A stretch of DNA of 64,000 nucleotides, taken from Pirellulales bacterium (GTDB lineage: Bacteria; Planctomycetota; Planctomycetia; Pirellulales; JACPPG01). The stretch covers positions 1 to 64,000 of the forward strand of contig DASXEJ010000355.1 of the NCBI GenBank assembly GCA_036490175.1, written 5' to 3'. Position 1 is the first letter of the stretch. Each line of letters begins with the position of its first letter. The notes under the pieces were generated by a model. That model was not told the origin of the DNA, ran no database searches, and saw nothing but the letters and a program-made list of their open reading frames with translations. Made by a program: the position numbers and the translations under genes. This document shows, in pieces, positions 17,099-28,409 of the stretch.

Positions 17099-19302
17099 CA
17101 AGTCGTCCTCCCCTTGGCTTTGGGGTGGTAGCTGGCCGAATAGGCCAGCATCTGCTCGCCCACCAGGATGCCCACCAGCACGTACAACAGCCAATCGCTC
17201 AGGTTCGAACCGGCCAACTCGTGGGCCGTTACCTGGAAGTCGTCGGCCGCGCGATACTCGTAGCGCACCCCGGGCAGCCGGGCCGCCAGATGGTCGCGGT
17301 CGACGACGGCCAAATCTCCTTCGTCCGGCTCGATGTTGAAGGCAAAGCGCCGACTTTCCTCTTGGTTGTCCGTCGTCGAGAGCTGTACTTCGTAGACGCC
17401 GCTGGTCGAGGTATCCGGCAGCGAAGCGCTCAGGCCCGCGCCGGTCATAGCCGCGTCGACAGTCACGGGTGTTGCGTCGCCGTTGCTGGGAGGTAAAAAG
17501 CGCACCTGCGGTTGATAGCGGGCCGCATCCAGATTGAGTGCGATCGGCGTCCCCACCAGACGCGATTCTTGTCGCGCTTCGCCGGCGGCCAAATACGATT
17601 GCAGTTCCAACAACGCCACGACATAGCTCGGGTTGCGGCCCCAGTTATTCCACACTGGCGCCGCGGTGGTCAGCATCGCTACCACCCGTCCTTTGCCGAG
17701 TTTATGCTCGATCGCGAGCGGGTCACCATTGCGCAACCGCGCGATCACTTGTGTACCCGAGTCGGCTGCCGGAGCCCATCCCTTGGGAACTGAAAAATAG
17801 CGCTCGACCGTTACGCCGGCCAGATAGCTGTTTCGCTCTCCGGCGAAGATTCGCAGTGCGCCGTGATCGAGCGGTTCGATGTCCGCCCCTTTCTCCAGCC
17901 GATCGAGCAACAGTTGCGTTTCGCGCAGCAGGGGCGCCGGAAACAGCCCCTGGCCCTCGCGGTACAGCCGATCGTTGTAAAACTTCGGCTGCGCGTGCTC
18001 GCCGAGGAAGAACATCACGCCGCCGCCCGCCTTGACATAATTCTCGAGCGCCGTGACAGCTGGAGGATCCAGCCGATCGACGTCGGTCAGATAGATCGCC
18101 TGGAACTTGTCCAGCGAGTGCTTGTTCAAAAAGTCGGGCCGCTCGACCTGCGGCTGCAAGCCGGTCCGCACCGTTCCGCCGGGATAGAAAACCGTATTGA
18201 GGAAGCGGGCATTTTTGGCAGTCTGGTCGCCGTCGACGATCAGAATAGGAACGGCTACTGGCAAATCGACGAGGCAATAGCGAACGTTGTCCGCCACCAC
18301 CGCGTCGCTCGGTAGCTTGGCCGTTACCTGGTGTACTCCGGCGGTAGCGAAGAACACCTCGAAGCGGCGGGTCTCACTTTGACCGGCCCCGATCTGGTCG
18401 ATCGTAATAGCCGGACGTTCGTGGCCGTCTTCGGCCAGCAGCACGGGTACGTTCTCGACCGGCTCGCTACCAAAATTACGGAGCGTGACTTCGACGGCCA
18501 CCGGCACGCCCGCGGCTTGCGTGCCGCCCAAAGGAGCAAGCGATGTAATCGCCAAATTGGGTCGCGCCGTGTCGACGCAGTTGATCATGTACAACTGGGC
18601 GATCGACGGTGAAAGCCGCGCGAGGCTAGCGGCCACGGCATCGGGCTCTTGCCAATCGCGGGCGCGGAAATCCGAAACGACGTACATCACCGTCTCTTCG
18701 CCGCCGGTTTCCGCCAAGGTCTGCTCGACGGCCGCGAGCGCGGGCTCCAATCCCACGGCCTGCTGCGAGGCCTCGATAGGACGCAACTTGCTATCGAGTT
18801 GCTCTTCGAAGCTGGTATCGACGCGCTCTTGCAAGAAATCAAACTGCGTGCCGCCGTTGATGCCGGCCTTGCTCAAGCGCAAGACGGTGAACGTCTGCGG
18901 CGTGGCCTGCCGCGCGGCCTGCGCCGCCAACCGCCCGACCAGGCGCTTGGCCTCTTCGAAGGCGCTGGTGCTGGCCCAACGGTCGGACATCGAGAAGCTG
19001 TCGTCGAGCAATACGACGTGATGGGTTTTCACCTCGCCGAACATCCGTCCCCATTGGTTCTTCAACAGCGGCTGCGCCAAGATCAGCACGACGGCCGCCA
19101 CGATCGCCAATCGCAATAACAGCAGCAGCAGCTCTTTGAGCTTGATCCAAGTGCTGCTTTTCTTGCGGCTGGCGAGCAGGAATTCCATCGCCGCCCACTG
19201 CACGCGGCGCTGCCGCACGAGATTGATCATGTGGATCAATATCGGTACGGCGAGGATCAGCAATCCCCACAGTAGACCTTGATTTACGAATGAGGACGCC
19301 AT
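17098..19302 (-). CDS. BatA-type membrane protein with von Willebrand factor A domain
   Basis: The 734-residue protein opens with the aerotolerance/BatA N-terminal region: FVNQGLLWGLLILAVPILIH, then two membrane helices (about 8-26 and 58-78) with a basic loop. The VWA domain (about 94-250) has MIDAS residues D100, S102 and S104 in DDSFS. A CARDB-like beta domain (about 270-345), an amidotransferase-like domain (about 350-560) and a C-terminal helix (DWLLYVLVGILVGEQML) follow. It lies 56 bases after the DUF58 gene and overlaps the next von Willebrand gene by one base. In MoxR systems the ATPase is thought to act on or through such VWA proteins; here it is the likely membrane partner. Confidence 0.87.
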   Translation of the reverse strand: MASSFVNQGLLWGLLILAVPILIHMINLVRQRRVQWAAMEFLLASRKKSSTWIKLKELLLLLLRLAIVAAVVLILAQPLLKNQWGRMFGEVKTHHVVLLDDSFSMSDRWASTSAFEEAKRLVGRLAAQAARQATPQTFTVLRLSKAGINGGTQFDFLQERVDTSFEEQLDSKLRPIEASQQAVGLEPALAAVEQTLAETGGEETVMYVVSDFRARDWQEPDAVAASLARLSPSIAQLYMINCVDTARPNLAITSLAPLGGTQAAGVPVAVEVTLRNFGSEPVENVPVLLAEDGHERPAITIDQIGAGQSETRRFEVFFATAGVHQVTAKLPSDAVVADNVRYCLVDLPVAVPILIVDGDQTAKNARFLNTVFYPGGTVRTGLQPQVERPDFLNKHSLDKFQAIYLTDVDRLDPPAVTALENYVKAGGGVMFFLGEHAQPKFYNDRLYREGQGLFPAPLLRETQLLLDRLEKGADIEPLDHGALRIFAGERNSYLAGVTVERYFSVPKGWAPAADSGTQVIARLRNGDPLAIEHKLGKGRVVAMLTTAAPVWNNWGRNPSYVVALLELQSYLAAGEARQESRLVGTPIALNLDAARYQPQVRFLPPSNGDATPVTVDAAMTGAGLSASLPDTSTSGVYEVQLSTTDNQEESRRFAFNIEPDEGDLAVVDRDHLAARLPGVRYEYRAADDFQVTAHELAGSNLSDWLLYVLVGILVGEQMLAYSASYHPKAKGRTT

Positions 19303-20229
19303 GCTTCGGTCAATCGCGAGGGGGGAGACTTTTTCCGCAGGTTCCGCAGTGCAGGGGGTTAGTTACGATGGTGCATGCCCAGCCGGCTGCTCAGGTACGT
19401 TGCCAGAGCCACGTCCAGAGGATGGCTGGTGCGGATCAACGCATAGTCGACGACGTGCTGCGCGCAGCCGCGTCGCAATTCGTCGAGATAGGTGTGCAGC
19501 GCCGCCAGGTAGCCTTCGCGCAAGGCCCGCGGATTGCACGTCAGGTGTTCGGGCAGCTCCAAGCCGTCGAAGCGGGTGGGGCCATTGAAATCGAAATCCA
19601 GCTCGTCGTCGTCCATCACGTGAAATACCAGCACGTCGTGTCCGCGCTGCTTGAGCAGTCGCAAGCCCTTGAAGAGGCCCGGCCGGTCGACCAGTAGATC
19701 CGAGATCAGCACGATCATGCCGCGACGCGGAGACCTTTCGACCACGTCGCGAAGAATCCGGTACAAATCGGTCTTTTCCTCCGGCGCGCTGACGTCCAGT
19801 GCCTGAATGATCGATTGCAGGTGCGTGCGCTTGCTGCGCGGCGGCACAGCCACGCGCGTGGTCTGATCGAACGACACGCAACCGACCGAGTCCTGTTGGC
19901 GCAACAGCAGATAAGCCAGGCTGGCCGCGATTGTGCAGCCGTAGGCGTACTTGTTCAAGGGGCCTGTGCCGTACTGCATGCTGCCCGATACGTCGACCAG
20001 CAGCGTGCAGCGAAGGTTGGTCTCTTCTTCATACTGCTTGACGTAATAGCGGTCCTGCTTGGCCCACACCTTCCAGTCGATATGCCGCGGATCATCTCCG
20101 CGCGTGTACTCGCGGTGCTGCAGGAACTCGATCGATTGACCGAAGTAGGGGCTGCGGTGAATGCCGGACAAGAATCCTTCGACGATGTGCCGGGCGCGCA
20201 TCTCGAGGTGCGCAATCCGTCCGACCGTC

Positions 20230-21285
<1,056 letters not shown>

Positions 21286-21466
21286 GCACGACTCCCGGTG
21301 TTCTAGTTGCAGCTCGACCATGATCGGCCGGGCCATGATGTCAAAAAGGGCGGCGGTCGTTGCGCGACGTCTTGCCGGCGGTCCGCTGTGGTGCTGGTTC
21401 TGGGTGTTGATGGTCAGGGGGCGAAGTGATTTTCGACTTGTCGAATCCGTCGCGCACGGAGCGGAT

Positions 21467-22495
21467 CTAACGCTGGTAGATCGGCAGCATGGCGTCTTCC
21501 AATTGCAGGATGGTCAGGTTGATCGCGGTCGTGTAAATCGCGCCGATGTAGCCCTGTCCCCACGACCCGTTGGGACTCGCCTCGGAAACGATGCGGTTGT
21601 AAATCTTGTCACGGTATTCAGACCAGGTTTGCTCTCCCTCGCGGTATTTGACCTGGGCGTAGTAGTAGTGCGCGTAGTGCCAGTGGCCGAATCCCTCGTT
21701 GCCGATATTGGCCAGGTTCCGGTTGGCGTATTCCAGCAGCTTGGGGACGTAGTCGCTGTCGTAGTCCCCCGCATTGAAGAGACACGCGATCGCCGCCGCG
21801 GTAATCGCCGGGCGTCCCCCGCCGCCCTTGGAACTGTACTGCACTCCCCCGTCCGGCAGGGTGCACTGGCTGATGTATTTAATGGCTTTGTCGATTATCT
21901 CTTTGGGAACAGGAATGCCGGCGTTGCGGCAGCCGCGCAACCCTTGCACCTGGGTAATCGTGGTCGAGCCCTCGTCGAAATCGTGTCCGTCCTTAGCACT
22001 GACATAGCCCCAGCCGCCGGCCTGCGTTTGGGCCTCGCCGGTAAATTGCACGGCCTTGGTTAGGACCTCGATGAGGGTCTCGCGGCGGTCGAGGTCTTCT
22101 TCTTCGCCCAACACCTGAGACAAAAACAGCATCGAATAGCCATGGCCGTAGGTGTATCGATCGTCCCGTGCCTCGCCGATCAGGCCATTGGCGCGCGAGC
22201 GGCTGACCAGGTAATCGACCGCGCGGCGGATATTTGCCGCGTAACGGCCCTGTGTCGTCGTCGACCCTTCGGCCAACAGCGACATGCCAGCCAATGCCGT
22301 CATGGCCGTCGCATAGCGCCCGTCGGTCGCTGTCCAATGGCCAAGGCGCGATTGCGAATTGGCCACCCACTCCAGCCCACGATGCACAGCAGCGCGAACC
22401 TTCGGATCTTGGATCGACTTGGCCATCGCCCTCTCGGGCAGGGCCAATGCGATGACCGCAGCGATCAACACGAAAAGTTGTTGGCGTTTGTTCAT
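21467..22495 (-). CDS. Secreted alpha/alpha-toroid (prenyltransferase/squalene-cyclase-like repeat) protein
   Basis: The 342-residue protein has a signal peptide ([20 protein letters not shown]...AMA) followed by a run of helical repeats with the aromatic/Gly pattern of squalene-hopene cyclase or complement-type toroids: [46 protein letters not shown] and GSWGQGY. It lacks the cyclase DxDD motif and the zinc ligands of prenyltransferases as far as I can see, so enzyme activity is unlikely or different. The start at 22495 has GAGGG 9 bases upstream and lies just past the TGA of the PQQ-repeat gene. Such proteins are common in planctomycete operons with MoxR; function unknown. Confidence 0.82.
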   Translation of the reverse strand: MNKRQQLFVLIAAVIALALPERAMAKSIQDPKVRAAVHRGLEWVANSQSRLGHWTATDGRYATAMTALAGMSLLAEGSTTTQGRYAANIRRAVDYLVSRSRANGLIGEARDDRYTYGHGYSMLFLSQVLGEEEDLDRRETLIEVLTKAVQFTGEAQTQAGGWGYVSAKDGHDFDEGSTTITQVQGLRGCRNAGIPVPKEIIDKAIKYISQCTLPDGGVQYSSKGGGGRPAITAAAIACLFNAGDYDSDYVPKLLEYANRNLANIGNEGFGHWHYAHYYYAQVKYREGEQTWSEYRDKIYNRIVSEASPNGSWGQGYIGAIYTTAINLTILQLEDAMLPIYQR

Positions 22496-22496
22496 A

Positions 22497-25400
22497 TCAC
22501 TCATCCCTCGGATTGAGCGGTGTCTGCAGAGGCGTGACAGATTCAAACCAATTCTGCAGCCCGCGCAATACGGCCCTGCCGGCTTTTCGTGCGTCGGAGT
22601 CCGTGCTCGTATTTTCGGGATTTGGTTCCTCGGGGACAGGCTTGCCGGTAAACGTGAGCCGGATCGTCGCGCCCTGGGTTTTCAGGAAGACCTGGTGATG
22701 TTCCGGATCCCCTTCAATGTCGAGTCCTTGCTGTATCGGCTGGGGGAGAACCTCTTGATGGACGACCTTGCCGGTTCGTTTGTCGAGGAACACCAACTCG
22801 GCCTCGGTGGGTTGCTGACGATTCTTGCGCGCGTTGTCGGTAACGAGTGTCGCGAACGTCAGCACCGGCAGCGCCGACGGCTGGCTGAGGAGCAGACCAC
22901 GCCTGTCGACGGCGAGCGAGCCGATCTTTTTGCCAGACTGACGATCGAATACATAGACATGTCCGGAGATGAGCGGGTTACCGATACCCGCGGTCAGCGA
23001 TTGCCGATTGATATTCGCGCGGCCAGGCAAAATCGGATGGCTGGCGGCTACGATGTACCGGTCGGGCGATCTTAGGACGTAAATCTCGCTTAAATTCGGC
23101 TCGGGCGACAGCTTCTCCTCGATCAATGGTTTGCCGTCGGCGAGCGACAAGAGCACGAAACTTCCATTGGGCGTCATCACACCAATCGCCTCGGTGCCGA
23201 CGACCCAGGCCCGCGCATTAGTGGTGAACTCGCGTCGCCAGATTTCTTTCTCTTCCCAGGGGTCGGAGAATCTTACGATGGACTTGCCGTTTTCGATTGC
23301 CCAACTAGCGATCCGGCGTCCGAGCGTGACCATTCGGCCGCTCGACGCGGGGACTTTGCGCCGGCCGAGTTCTTTGCCGTCGAGCGGTCGGACGACGAGT
23401 GCGTCCTCGCTGTTGGGCGGCACGATGAACAACATCTCGTCGTCGCCAAAGAGGTCGCTGCCAGGTTCCGTGTCGCTACGCACCCAGAGGGATTCGCCGG
23501 TCAGTGGGCGCACGGCGATTACGGACCGCATCCGCTGGTAACAGGCCATGTCCGAAGTTACCGGTCCGATACCTCCTAGCGGTCGCCCCAAATGATCGGC
23601 GACGACCAGCCGGGGTACGGCCCACGGCACTTGCACGATGAGCGGTTGCGCCTGGAAAGCCATCGTCGGACTGCGATCGATCAGATCGTGACGCCACAGC
23701 ACCCGAGCGCCGTCGTTGTTACCAGACCCCAGCGAGTCGATGGCCAGAATCTGATTTCCCATCGAAACCAGCACCACGTGGCCGTTGACCCGGGCCGGGT
23801 TCATCTGACCATTGCCGAAAAACGTGGCGTTCATGCCGGCCTGGTTGGGGTCGCGCAATGGCACCCGCCAACGCTCGTGCCCCAATCCGTCCACGCCCAC
23901 CAGGGACTGTTGCTGCTGGTCGATACACAGGTTCGAAAACTCGTAGAAGGGCCCCAACGGCCCGCTGAGCTCCAGCGCAAAATGTCGCGTCAGGACTCCT
24001 GGCGCTGCCTTGCCGTCTTCGCGCTCGACAACGCCGATGGGCCAGGGATCGCCCGGTTCGAGGAAGCGGCAGACGTCGGCCGTCTCGGCAATTTCACTCA
24101 CCAGTTGGCGGCCGGTCTTGCCGTCCAGGCATTCGACATCTGCAAATCGATCGGCGAGCCGACGATAGTACAACGCGGCATCGTCCGGACGTTTGACCGT
24201 GGTCAGCAGGGCGGCATAGCGGGCCGTAGCGGCCGCCGCGCGCGGGATATCGGTCGACAATTCCAGTTGACGCAACAATTGCTCGGCTTCGGCATACGCT
24301 TCCTCTTCGATCAGCCGATTGGCCAGTTTCTCGCGGGCGATGTCAGCATTCGGCAAGGCGCCGTAGAAAGCCAGGAAGTTACGCAAAGGCGCCGATCCGG
24401 CGGCCTGCACGGCCCGTTCGAGCCGCGCGGCGACCTCGCGGTCCATCTCGTTACGTTCGCTCGCCGTGGCCGTCTCGCTCAATTCTCTCAGCCGTGCCTG
24501 AACCCAGCGATCGCGGCGGACAGACAATGCATGGTCGACCCGTTCCAGGTCGTCAGCGCCTCCTTCGAGTTGCGCCATCCGGGAGTAGGCGGCAAACGCT
24601 TCGGGCACGTTTCCGCAGGCCTGCCAACCGAGGGCCGCCAGGCGGAGAAACGCGTTACGCTGAGCGGTTTGATCGATCAGTCTTTCGATATCGGCCAGTT
24701 GCTGGCGATCTTGCGGGAAATCAACACGCATACCCTCGAGCAAGGCATCGACCAATAAATCCCGTGTGCGCGGATCGGGGTTCACGGCAAATGACAGCCG
24801 CAAGCTGTCGGTCGCACCGCGAAAATCTCCGTCGTCCAGCAGCAACTCGCCGCGCCGTGCCAGCGCGCTGGCATCATTCGGGTTGGCGGCCACGGCGGCC
24901 GTGATCTGCTGCCACAAATCATCACGCTGATCGAACCGCTCGATCACGTCGATGTTTTGCGAAATCACGGCCCCGCGGTGGCAGATCAAGTTGCCCGGTA
25001 TGGTGCCGCTCCGCGATTTGGCGCGGGCCACGATCCGGCCCGCATCGACATCGATCGCGGCGACCTCGGCCGTGGTCAGCGGCAAATGGTAGCGACGGCC
25101 ATTGAAGAACCCTCGCCCACTCGGCACGCTCCCCGTGGGCAGCGGCAAGTTCTGCTCGGGCCAGGCGGACAACCCATCGCTGAGCGACAGATCGCGCACG
25201 CTGTTGCGACCAATCACCAGCACCCGATCGTCGTGTACGCAGCCGATGTACAAGCCGTCCTCGCGAGGTTTCTGCCAGATGGGCTTGCCGTCTAGCAGGT
25301 TCAAGCAATGCAGTTGGTTCGACTCCGGCGGCGTGAGCAGCACTTTGCCGCCGGCGATCGTGACGCTGGCGTCCATCCAACGACCGTTGCCGTTGGGATT

Positions 25401-27485
25401 GTGCGGACCGATCGCCGGATTGCGAATCATTCCCAGTCGCGCGACGTCGGGCGAGTTCATGTCGGTACGCGTGTACTGGTATCCCCACAACAACGAGCGT
25501 GTCGTCAGGTCCAGTGCCACGACTGCTCCCGATGAAGTCGGGCAGACCAGCACGCCATCCGAATACGACGGCGAAAGGCCTGTCGTGCGGCGCAGTTGTT
25601 CGGCGCCCCAATTCTCGATGACCGCCAACTGTTGCGACCACTCGAGCTTGCCTGTTTTGGCGTCGATGGCAGCCAGGCGAATTTCGCCTTTCAGCTCGGT
25701 CAGGGCGAATACCTTGTCCCCGAGCGGCAAGGGAGCGCCGAGAAAGAACGCGCCGGCCAGTTCCGATTGCGCCTCGCCCTGGGGGCCGCCAGCCTCCCAG
25801 GTCAGCTTGCCTTCGGTGGCGATGTCGTAGGCCGCCAGGCGGTTGAAGGATCGCGGACCCATCGGCTGGGGAACTTTGCGACCATTGGGCAGCACGACTA
25901 ACCGCTGCTCGGGCAGGTTCATGCCGGCGTCGAGATCTTCGACACAAAACACGCGCTGGCCATCGCTGCTGATGGCTCCAAACGTCGAGTCTTCCCACAG
26001 CCGATGTCCCAGCCAGCGTGGGCCGACCGAGATCGCGGCGTTGACGATCATGCGGCCATTTCCCAAACGGCCGATCTGGTTCATGTTGGTATTCGTAGCT
26101 GCCCCGGGGTCAAGTAGCTGGCGGATCGAAGGATCGACCGGGCCGCGCCAAACACGTTTACCCGTGGCAAAGTTGATCGCTACCAGCCCGCCAATCGAGC
26201 GCATGAAGACATAATCCTTCACGGCGATGGGCTGCAGGCTGCACAGCAGCGTTCCCCCCTGATCCTGGGACGACTCGCGCACCTGGCTGACCATGCCTTC
26301 GATGGCGCCGCCATTTTCGTCGGCAGTGGGTACTCCCCAACGACGGCTGAGCAGCGGGCTGCTGCCATTGCTGATCGTGTTACGGCTGGCACTGCCGCGG
26401 AACATGGCCCACTGTTCGCCGTCGTCGACCTGCGTCGACAACCGCGCGCCGGCCACTTGCGCAAGCCAGGACAGCGCCTCGTCGTCGCGATGAAACAATG
26501 GGATCGCCTTACCGCCGACCATGACCTTAGCTGTGCGGACTTGTGCGGGTAGGTTTCGTAACGTTTCCTGGGCCTTGTCGTTCATACCGGCCTGCAGCCA
26601 ACAGGCCGCCAACTGGATCGACAGTGTGGGCTCGAACTGGGCGGCGCCCGGCGTTCCGTACAGTCGTTTCAACGATAGCGCCGCGGTCATGGGGTGCCCG
26701 CGATCGAGCTGTTGCAGCGCCAGCACGTACGTTGCCTCGTAGCCGGCCTTGGTATGGAAGAACCTTCTCGATACTTCGGCCAGCGCGGCGGGATCTCCTT
26801 TGGCGACTGCGGCGTCGAGTTGTTGGCGCGCCGTGGCCCCGTAGAGTAGCTCGTAACTGGTGCGACCCTCACTGGGTAATTCGCCAATCAGCCGTTGCGC
26901 TTCGGCCTTCAGACTGCGATGGATCGGTTCGTCGCGCTTCGGCTGAAAGAAAAAGTCTTCCGGTCCTTCCAGGATGTCTCCCAACAAGCGGGCGGCTTCG
27001 CCGAAGCGCTTTTCCTCGAGCAGCTCTTGCGCCTTGGAAAGGCGTTGCAAGGTGGCGCGATCAGCGGGAAAGAAAACTGGCTCGTCCTCGCCGGCTTCGG
27101 CGGTGCGATTGATTCCCACCCGCACGCGTCCGTTGAATTGCAGGCCGCGCATCTGAAGTTGACCCGGCAGCGGGCGCGCCTGGGGCGGTGGGGCGGCCTT
27201 TTGTTGGGCCTCTTCCTGCTGTCTTTTGCGTAGCGCTTCGCGCGCTTTTTCGAGCGCCCCGGCGCCATTATCTTCTGCCTCGGGATCGGCCGCGGGAGTT
27301 GGCGCCGCGGGCTTGGTGGGCGCAGGCTTCGAATCGGCAGGCTTAGCATCGCCTGGCTTGGGTGTTTCGGCCGCGGGTTTTTCAGCGGCAGGCTGAGGAG
27401 CGTCCTCGCCCCAGGCACTCGCAAGGTTGCCGGCCCATAGTGCCGAGGCAGCCAGCAGCGCCGCGCAGGCCGTCCGCAAGCTCAT
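22497..27485 (-). CDS. Giant secreted PQQ-like beta-propeller/TPR protein
   Basis: The 1662-residue protein has a signal peptide (1-26), a Pro/Ala/Lys-rich linker (about 30-75), a Gln/Glu-rich helix (KAREALRKRQQEEAQQK), TPR-like helices (about 150-345), a first PQQ/WD-like propeller (about 360-850, with blades such as LLDGKPIWQKPREDG and ALDLTTRSLLWGYQY), a second TPR block (about 870-1090) and a second propeller (about 1130-1640). This resembles a doubled BamB-type scaffold joined to TPRs. The start at 27485 has AGGGTGG about 6 bases upstream. It is the first gene of the minus-strand unit that leads into MoxR, so its promoter should lie in 27486-27900. It is likely an envelope scaffold; no PQQ cofactor enzyme motif was recognised. 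Confidence 0.82.
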   Translation of the reverse strand: MSLRTACAALLAASALWAGNLASAWGEDAPQPAAEKPAAETPKPGDAKPADSKPAPTKPAAPTPAADPEAEDNGAGALEKAREALRKRQQEEAQQKAAPPPQARPLPGQLQMRGLQFNGRVRVGINRTAEAGEDEPVFFPADRATLQRLSKAQELLEEKRFGEAARLLGDILEGPEDFFFQPKRDEPIHRSLKAEAQRLIGELPSEGRTSYELLYGATARQQLDAAVAKGDPAALAEVSRRFFHTKAGYEATYVLALQQLDRGHPMTAALSLKRLYGTPGAAQFEPTLSIQLAACWLQAGMNDKAQETLRNLPAQVRTAKVMVGGKAIPLFHRDDEALSWLAQVAGARLSTQVDDGEQWAMFRGSASRNTISNGSSPLLSRRWGVPTADENGGAIEGMVSQVRESSQDQGGTLLCSLQPIAVKDYVFMRSIGGLVAINFATGKRVWRGPVDPSIRQLLDPGAATNTNMNQIGRLGNGRMIVNAAISVGPRWLGHRLWEDSTFGAISSDGQRVFCVEDLDAGMNLPEQRLVVLPNGRKVPQPMGPRSFNRLAAYDIATEGKLTWEAGGPQGEAQSELAGAFFLGAPLPLGDKVFALTELKGEIRLAAIDAKTGKLEWSQQLAVIENWGAEQLRRTTGLSPSYSDGVLVCPTSSGAVVALDLTTRSLLWGYQYTRTDMNSPDVARLGMIRNPAIGPHNPNGNGRWMDASVTIAGGKVLLTPPESNQLHCLNLLDGKPIWQKPREDGLYIGCVHDDRVLVIGRNSVRDLSLSDGLSAWPEQNLPLPTGSVPSGRGFFNGRRYHLPLTTAEVAAIDVDAGRIVARAKSRSGTIPGNLICHRGAVISQNIDVIERFDQRDDLWQQITAAVAANPNDASALARRGELLLDDGDFRGATDSLRLSFAVNPDPRTRDLLVDALLEGMRVDFPQDRQQLADIERLIDQTAQRNAFLRLAALGWQACGNVPEAFAAYSRMAQLEGGADDLERVDHALSVRRDRWVQARLRELSETATASERNEMDREVAARLERAVQAAGSAPLRNFLAFYGALPNADIAREKLANRLIEEEAYAEAEQLLRQLELSTDIPRAAAATARYAALLTTVKRPDDAALYYRRLADRFADVECLDGKTGRQLVSEIAETADVCRFLEPGDPWPIGVVEREDGKAAPGVLTRHFALELSGPLGPFYEFSNLCIDQQQQSLVGVDGLGHERWRVPLRDPNQAGMNATFFGNGQMNPARVNGHVVLVSMGNQILAIDSLGSGNNDGARVLWRHDLIDRSPTMAFQAQPLIVQVPWAVPRLVVADHLGRPLGGIGPVTSDMACYQRMRSVIAVRPLTGESLWVRSDTEPGSDLFGDDEMLFIVPPNSEDALVVRPLDGKELGRRKVPASSGRMVTLGRRIASWAIENGKSIVRFSDPWEEKEIWRREFTTNARAWVVGTEAIGVMTPNGSFVLLSLADGKPLIEEKLSPEPNLSEIYVLRSPDRYIVAASHPILPGRANINRQSLTAGIGNPLISGHVYVFDRQSGKKIGSLAVDRRGLLLSQPSALPVLTFATLVTDNARKNRQQPTEAELVFLDKRTGKVVHQEVLPQPIQQGLDIEGDPEHHQVFLKTQGATIRLTFTGKPVPEEPNPENTSTDSDARKAGRAVLRGLQNWFESVTPLQTPLNPRDE

Positions 27486-27764
27486 GCATCCACCCTGATC
27501 CATGGCGTCTTTCCTTTATTGCCGATCTACTAGCCGAAACCTTCTGCCGGTTAGCGCACCGCCAAACGACCCATCAGATTTCGGAAACTCCGTTCGACCG
27601 CGGCGGTTTCGATCAGCAAAGCCAATGCCAAGGGAAGCAATCTGCGATTGCCAAGATTCCCGCGCGGGCAAAAACACGTTCCCCAATTGATTCAATGCCA
27701 GCAAAGTCTGCCCCGATTAACAAGTTCAACCGTTCGACCCACCGGCTACCGGTTCAGACCAAAG

Positions 27765-27782
27765 TTAGGTGATTTGACCTAA
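27765..27782. promoter_or_regulatory. Perfect inverted repeat, candidate operator
   Basis: TTAGGT and ACCTAA are exact reverse complements separated by six bases, giving an 18-base dyad typical in size for a dimeric repressor site. It sits 280 bases upstream of the PQQ-protein start and 628 bases upstream of HU. No regulator is identified. Confidence 0.3.
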
Positions 27783-28271
27783 TGCCTGACAACCATACCT
27801 CCCGCCGTACATCCCTTTACGCAGGTCACTGGCCGCGCGGAGGACTTGGCCACAAGTTTGCTCTAAGTGGCCGCTGCGACGTAAGATAAGCCTTAGCAAT
27901 ATCTTACATGACGGTCCGCGGAGCGGCAAGTTTCTGGCGGCCGTACGACGCCCCGGCGACGGGTCGGCAAAGTGATAATCGGCCCGTCGAAGCAGACAAT
28001 ACGGGTGGGATGTTACCCGAGTGGTTCGCGGCAGATGGCCAACAATCGCTCGGTCGCTGCGGGCCCGGTTTGCATCGTGGCCGTGATCGCACATGAATGG
28101 CGAAACGTCGTCCAAATGTCATGGAACGTCCATCTCTGAAACGCCCCGCGGCGGCCGACTGTGCCCAATTTGCGCGCTTCCGAAAGTGCATGTTGCATGG
28201 GTTGCGCCATGCTCCGACCATGTCTGCGGGGGCCGGGTTGGGGCAGTTTTGCATGGCAAAACGTGGTATTT

Positions 28272-28314
28272 CCCGGGAATATTGCCACCTTTCTGAAAAT
28301 TTCCCGGGTTTTTT
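28272..28314 (+). terminator. Hairpin followed by T6 upstream of the HU gene
   Basis: CCCGGGAA (28272-28279) pairs with TTCCCGGG (28301-28308) around a loop of about 21 bases, and six T follow at once (28309-28314). It has the form of an intrinsic terminator on the plus strand. No plus-strand gene precedes it, so it either insulates the HU promoter, ends an unannotated small RNA, or is an attenuator in a longer HU leader. Confidence 0.5.
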
Positions 28315-28318
28315 GGGT

Positions 28319-28346
28319 TGCTTTTTTGTTTTGGTCTATTTTTAAT
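28319..28346 (+). promoter_or_regulatory. Candidate promoter of the HU gene
   Basis: TTGCTT at 28319-28324 and TTTAAT at 28341-28346 are spaced by 16 bases, a sigma70-like arrangement inside the only strongly AT-rich tract here. Transcription from it would give a leader of about 55 bases. An alternative pair, TTGGGT (28313) and TATTTT (28337), is spaced by 18. Both are by-eye matches only. Confidence 0.35.
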
Positions 28347-28409
28347 CATCCGATCGCCACCGCGGCGGTCAAAGTTCCAGTCACCATTTGCAAGGAGGTT
28401 CACCCCGTC

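Larger units (their letters stand above)
27486..28409. other. Divergent regulatory region between the PQQ-protein gene and the HU gene
   Basis: A 924-base stretch with no supported gene. It must hold the promoter of the large minus-strand unit and of the HU gene. Visible elements are a perfect inverted repeat TTAGGT-6-ACCTAA at 27765-27782, a perfect 7-base inverted repeat GTTTTGC-3-GCAAAAC at 28246-28262, a terminator-like hairpin at 28272-28314 and an AT-rich tract at 28309-28350. Open frames here are short, lack good start sites and resemble no known protein. Confidence 0.5.

Noticed and set aside
27904..28345. Several short open frames on both strands in the leader of the HU gene
   Set aside because: Mutually overlapping, no ribosome-binding sites, no recognisable protein; one runs through the terminator-like hairpin.
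28161..28409. N-terminal extension of the HU reading frame by 83 residues
   Set aside because: The frame is open, but it crosses the T-tailed hairpin and AT tract and lacks histone-like sequence. The perfect Shine-Dalgarno at 28392 fixes the start at 28410.
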